64,000 nt of DNA from Pseudomonas resinovorans NBRC 106553 (lineage in GTDB: Bacteria; Pseudomonadota; Gammaproteobacteria; Pseudomonadales; Pseudomonadaceae). The first letter of the stretch is position 1, and the number at the start of each line of letters is the position of its first letter. Of this stretch, positions 61,544-64,000 are shown in pieces. The DNA lies in contig NC_021499.1 in the NCBI RefSeq assembly GCF_000412695.1, positions 2,790,001 to 2,854,000 of the forward strand, read 5' to 3'. Made by a program: the position numbers and the translations under genes. The notes under the pieces are model-generated. The model was not told the DNA's origin and searched no databases. It worked only from the letters and a program-made list of their open reading frames with translations.

Positions 61544-62935
61544 ATGAGCAAGCTGTTGCAGACCTTCTCACCCATCGACGGCTCGCTCTATGTCGAGCGT
61601 CCCTGGGCCACGGCGACCGAGGTGGCCGCGGCGCTGGAACGAGCCGAATCCGCGCGCCCGGTCTGGAAGGGCACGCCGCTGGCCGAGCGGGTGGCCATCA
61701 CCCGGCGCGCCATCGCCGCCTTCGCCGCCCGTGAGGAAGAGCTGGCGCGCGAGCTGTGCTGGATGATGGGCAGGCCGATTCGCTACGCGCCGGGGGAGAT
61801 TCGTGGCTTCGCCGAGCGCGCCGGCTACATGGCCGATATCGCCGAAGAGGCCCTGGCCGACATCCATCTGCCGGACAAACCCGGCTTCACCCGCCTGATC
61901 CGCCGCGAGCCCCTGGGGCTGGCGCTGGTGATCGCCCCCTGGAACTACCCGTACCTGACGGCCGTGAACGCCGTGGTGCCGGCGCTGTTGGCGGGCAACT
62001 GCGTGCTGCTCAAGCATTCCGCGCAGACTCCGCTCTGTGCCGAGCGCATGGTCGAGGCCTTCGCCGAGGCGGGCCTGCCGTCGGGAGTGCTGCAATACCT
62101 GCACCTGAACCACGGCGACACCGAGCGGCTGATCCAGGCCGAACCCGTGCGCCATGTGGCCTTCACCGGCTCGGTGGCGGGCGGCGCCATGGTCGAGCGC
62201 GCGGCGGCCGGGCGCTTCATCAGCTCCGGACTGGAACTGGGCGGCAAGGACCCGGCCTACGTGAGGGCTGACGCCAACCTCGGCCATGCCGTGGAAACCG
62301 CCATCGACGGCGCCTTCTTCAATTCCGGCCAGTCCTGCTGCGGCATCGAGCGCATCTACGTGCATGCCGACCTCTTCGATGCCTTCGTCGAACAGGCCGT
62401 GGCGCTGGTGGGCCAGTACCGACTGGGACGTTCCGATGATCCGGAGACCACCCTCGGCCCGCTGGTGCGCAGTGAAGCGGCCGAGTTCGTCCGGGGCCAG
62501 GTCCGCGAGGCGCTGGGGCAGGGCGCCAGGGCCCACCTGGATGCCGCCGCCTTCCCCCTGGACCTGCCCGGCAGCGCCTACCTGGCACCCCAGGTGCTGA
62601 CCGGGGTGCACCACGGCATGCGGGTCATGAGCGAGGAATCCTTCGGCCCGGTGGTGGGTATCCAGAAAGTCCATGACGATGAGGAGGCGTTGGCGCTGAT
62701 GAACGACAGCCCCTACGGCCTGACCGCCGCCATCTTCAGCCAGGACGAGGCCAGTGCCCTGGCGTTGGCCGACCGGGTGGAGGCCGGCACCGTGTTCCTC
62801 AACCGCTGCGACTACCTGGACCCGGCCCTGGCCTGGACGGGGGTGAAACACTCCGGGCGCGGCTGCACCTTGTCGCGGGTGGGGTTCGAACACCTGACGC
62901 GGCCCAAGTCGTTCCATTTCAAGACCAGCCTGTGA
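61544..62935 (+). CDS. Aldehyde dehydrogenase family protein
   Basis: 463 residues. NAD-binding IAPWNYPYLTAVNAVVPALLAGNCVLLKHS, FTGSVAGG, catalytic Glu in LELGGKDPAY, catalytic Cys in FNSGQSCCGIERIYVH, ESFGPVVGI. Oxidises an aldehyde to an acid. The iron alcohol dehydrogenase 8 bases downstream could produce that aldehyde, so the two make an alcohol-to-acid pair. Confidence 0.95.
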   Translation: MSKLLQTFSPIDGSLYVERPWATATEVAAALERAESARPVWKGTPLAERVAITRRAIAAFAAREEELARELCWMMGRPIRYAPGEIRGFAERAGYMADIAEEALADIHLPDKPGFTRLIRREPLGLALVIAPWNYPYLTAVNAVVPALLAGNCVLLKHSAQTPLCAERMVEAFAEAGLPSGVLQYLHLNHGDTERLIQAEPVRHVAFTGSVAGGAMVERAAAGRFISSGLELGGKDPAYVRADANLGHAVETAIDGAFFNSGQSCCGIERIYVHADLFDAFVEQAVALVGQYRLGRSDDPETTLGPLVRSEAAEFVRGQVREALGQGARAHLDAAAFPLDLPGSAYLAPQVLTGVHHGMRVMSEESFGPVVGIQKVHDDEEALALMNDSPYGLTAAIFSQDEASALALADRVEAGTVFLNRCDYLDPALAWTGVKHSGRGCTLSRVGFEHLTRPKSFHFKTSL

Positions 62936-62943
62936 GGCGAGCC

Positions 62944-64000
62944 ATGGACCTGAGCCATTACCGCATGAACTGGAATTACCCGACCTCGGTGCGGGTCGGT
63001 GTCGGCCGCATCGCCGAACTCCCCAAGGCTTGCCGGGAGTTGGGCATGCAGGCGCCGCTGCTGGTCACCGACCCGGGCCTGGCGACGCTGCCTATGATCG
63101 CCGAGGCGCAGCGCCAGTGCACGGATGCCGGGCTGAAGGCCGGGCTGTTCCATGGGATCAAGGGCAACCCCACCGGCCCCAACGTCGCCGACGGCGTGGC
63201 CGCCTTCAAGGCCGGCGGCCACGACGGGGTGATCGCCTTCGGCGGCGGCTCGGCTCTGGACGCCGGCAAGGCCGTCGCCCTGATGGTGGGGCAGGATCGT
63301 CCGCTGTGGGATTTCGAGGACATCGGCGACAACGCATCCAGGGTCAATGTCGCCGGCATGGCACCGGTGGTCGCGGTGCCGACCACCGCCGGCACCGGCT
63401 CGGAGGTCGGCCGCGCGGCGGTGATCACCGACGACCAGGCGCAGATCAAGCGCATCATCTTCCATGCCCGCATGCTGCCGGCCATCGTCATCCTCGACCC
63501 CGAACTGACCCTCGGCCTGCCGCCGAAGATCACCGCCGCCACCGGCATGGACGCGCTGTCCCACAGCCTGGAGGCCTACTGCTCGCCGCTTTACCACCCG
63601 ATGGCCGAAGGCATCGCCCTGGAGGGCATGCGCCTGGTCAAGGACTACCTGCCCCGGGCCACCGCACGGGGCAGTGATGTGGAGGCACGGCTGCAGATGC
63701 TGGTGGCCTCCAGCATGGGCGCCACGGCCTTCCAGCGCGGTCTCGGCGCCATGCATGCCCTGGCCCATCCCCTGGGCGCGCTGTACGACGCCCACCACGG
63801 CATGCTCAACGCCGTGCTGATGCCCTATGTGCTGCAGGCCAACCGGGCACATATAGAAGGGCCGATGGTGCGCCTGGCGCGCTACCTCGGGCTGCCCAAG
63901 GCGGGTTTCGCCGGGGTGCTGGACTGGGTGGTTAACCTGCGCAGCGAGCTGGACATCCCCCACAGCCTGGCGGAAATCGGCATAGACGACGGGCGCATCG
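62944..64000 (+). CDS. Iron-containing alcohol dehydrogenase (3' end outside window)
   Basis: The first 352 residues. GVGRIAELPKACRELGMQAPLLVTDPGL, cofactor loop AFGGGSALDAGKAVAL, TTAGTGSEVGRAAVI, and the metal ligands in TGMDALSHSLEAYCSP and GAMHALAHPLGALYDAHHGMLNAVLMPYV. Oxidises primary alcohols or reduces aldehydes with NAD(P). The C-terminal end lies beyond the window. Pairs with the aldehyde dehydrogenase before it. Confidence 0.95.
   Translation, partial: MDLSHYRMNWNYPTSVRVGVGRIAELPKACRELGMQAPLLVTDPGLATLPMIAEAQRQCTDAGLKAGLFHGIKGNPTGPNVADGVAAFKAGGHDGVIAFGGGSALDAGKAVALMVGQDRPLWDFEDIGDNASRVNVAGMAPVVAVPTTAGTGSEVGRAAVITDDQAQIKRIIFHARMLPAIVILDPELTLGLPPKITAATGMDALSHSLEAYCSPLYHPMAEGIALEGMRLVKDYLPRATARGSDVEARLQMLVASSMGATAFQRGLGAMHALAHPLGALYDAHHGMLNAVLMPYVLQANRAHIEGPMVRLARYLGLPKAGFAGVLDWVVNLRSELDIPHSLAEIGIDDGRI

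Overview
The window reads as the chromosome of a high-GC Pseudomonas. The evidence is the gene order gacA-uvrC-pgsA followed by tRNA-Gly(GCC) and tRNA-Cys(GCA), a ugd-galU-VOC-gor block on the right, a TTG-started gacA, and several A-rich AAnAAnAA leader motifs of the Hfq/Crc type. The species cannot be fixed from the sequence alone.

Layout: (1) 1-7.8 kb is core: a partial sterol-desaturase-like gene, an AraC regulator, a Tat-exported multicopper oxidase with an SCO-type copper protein, then gacA, uvrC and pgsA. (2) 7.8-8.07 kb holds tRNA-Gly and tRNA-Cys. (3) About 8.03-49.32 kb is an island of roughly 41 kb lying between tRNA-Cys and the tRNA-Leu(UAA) that I recall following it directly in related genomes. 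Its left end is the 3' half of tRNA-Cys plus terminator; a decayed direct copy of the same sequence lies at 49230-49321, and a near-perfect inverted copy lies at 9295-9384. The first 6 kb is wrecked prophage: an integrase C-terminus fused to a terminase small subunit N-terminus, an Rz/Rz1 pair, a lambda-R-type endolysin, a tail pseudogene, a replication-type gene cut short, and an intact O-antigen-type acyltransferase. The other 35 kb is catabolic. (4) 49.5-64 kb is core again: tRNA-Leu, an RND efflux pair, ugd, galU, gor, a TRIC-like channel, dienelactone hydrolase, aldehyde dehydrogenase and a partial iron alcohol dehydrogenase.

The catabolic part has several units. On the minus strand a PDR/VanB-type reductase, a VanA-type Rieske oxygenase and an internally deleted fdhA form one operon (20702-17759) beside a MarR gene with a perfect palindrome in front of it. 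A second minus unit (17358-13998) has an amidohydrolase, an HbpS/GlcG protein, an NTF2-like protein and a frameshifted Rieske oxygenase. A long plus operon (21835-36207) runs DUF1302, DUF1329, a YCF48/BNR protein, an MMPL transporter, a 38-residue ORF, an MFS transporter, a RutE-like protein, an SDR, a cupin, an FAH-family hydrolase, an epimerase, a cyclase-family hydrolase and an exported sulfatase. Then come an MFS exporter, an extradiol-type VOC dioxygenase with an alpha/beta hydrolase, a chemoreceptor, a LysR gene divergent from an FAD monooxygenase plus second reductase, a TetR gene divergent from a third Rieske oxygenase, and a small Rieske protein overlapping a second LysR gene.

My reading is a mobile aromatic pathway: O-demethylation or hydroxylation by Rieske/PDR pairs (formaldehyde would explain the adjacent fdhA remnant), flavin hydroxylation, extradiol ring cleavage, hydrolysis by the alpha/beta, FAH and cyclase hydrolases, and uptake, efflux and chemotaxis functions. 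The substrate is not identifiable. Two regulatory layers are visible: a shared, ungapped 30-bp box in front of three units (21647, 43431, 47768), and AAnAAnAA leader motifs in front of at least seven reading frames, consistent with joint LysR control and Hfq/Crc catabolite repression.
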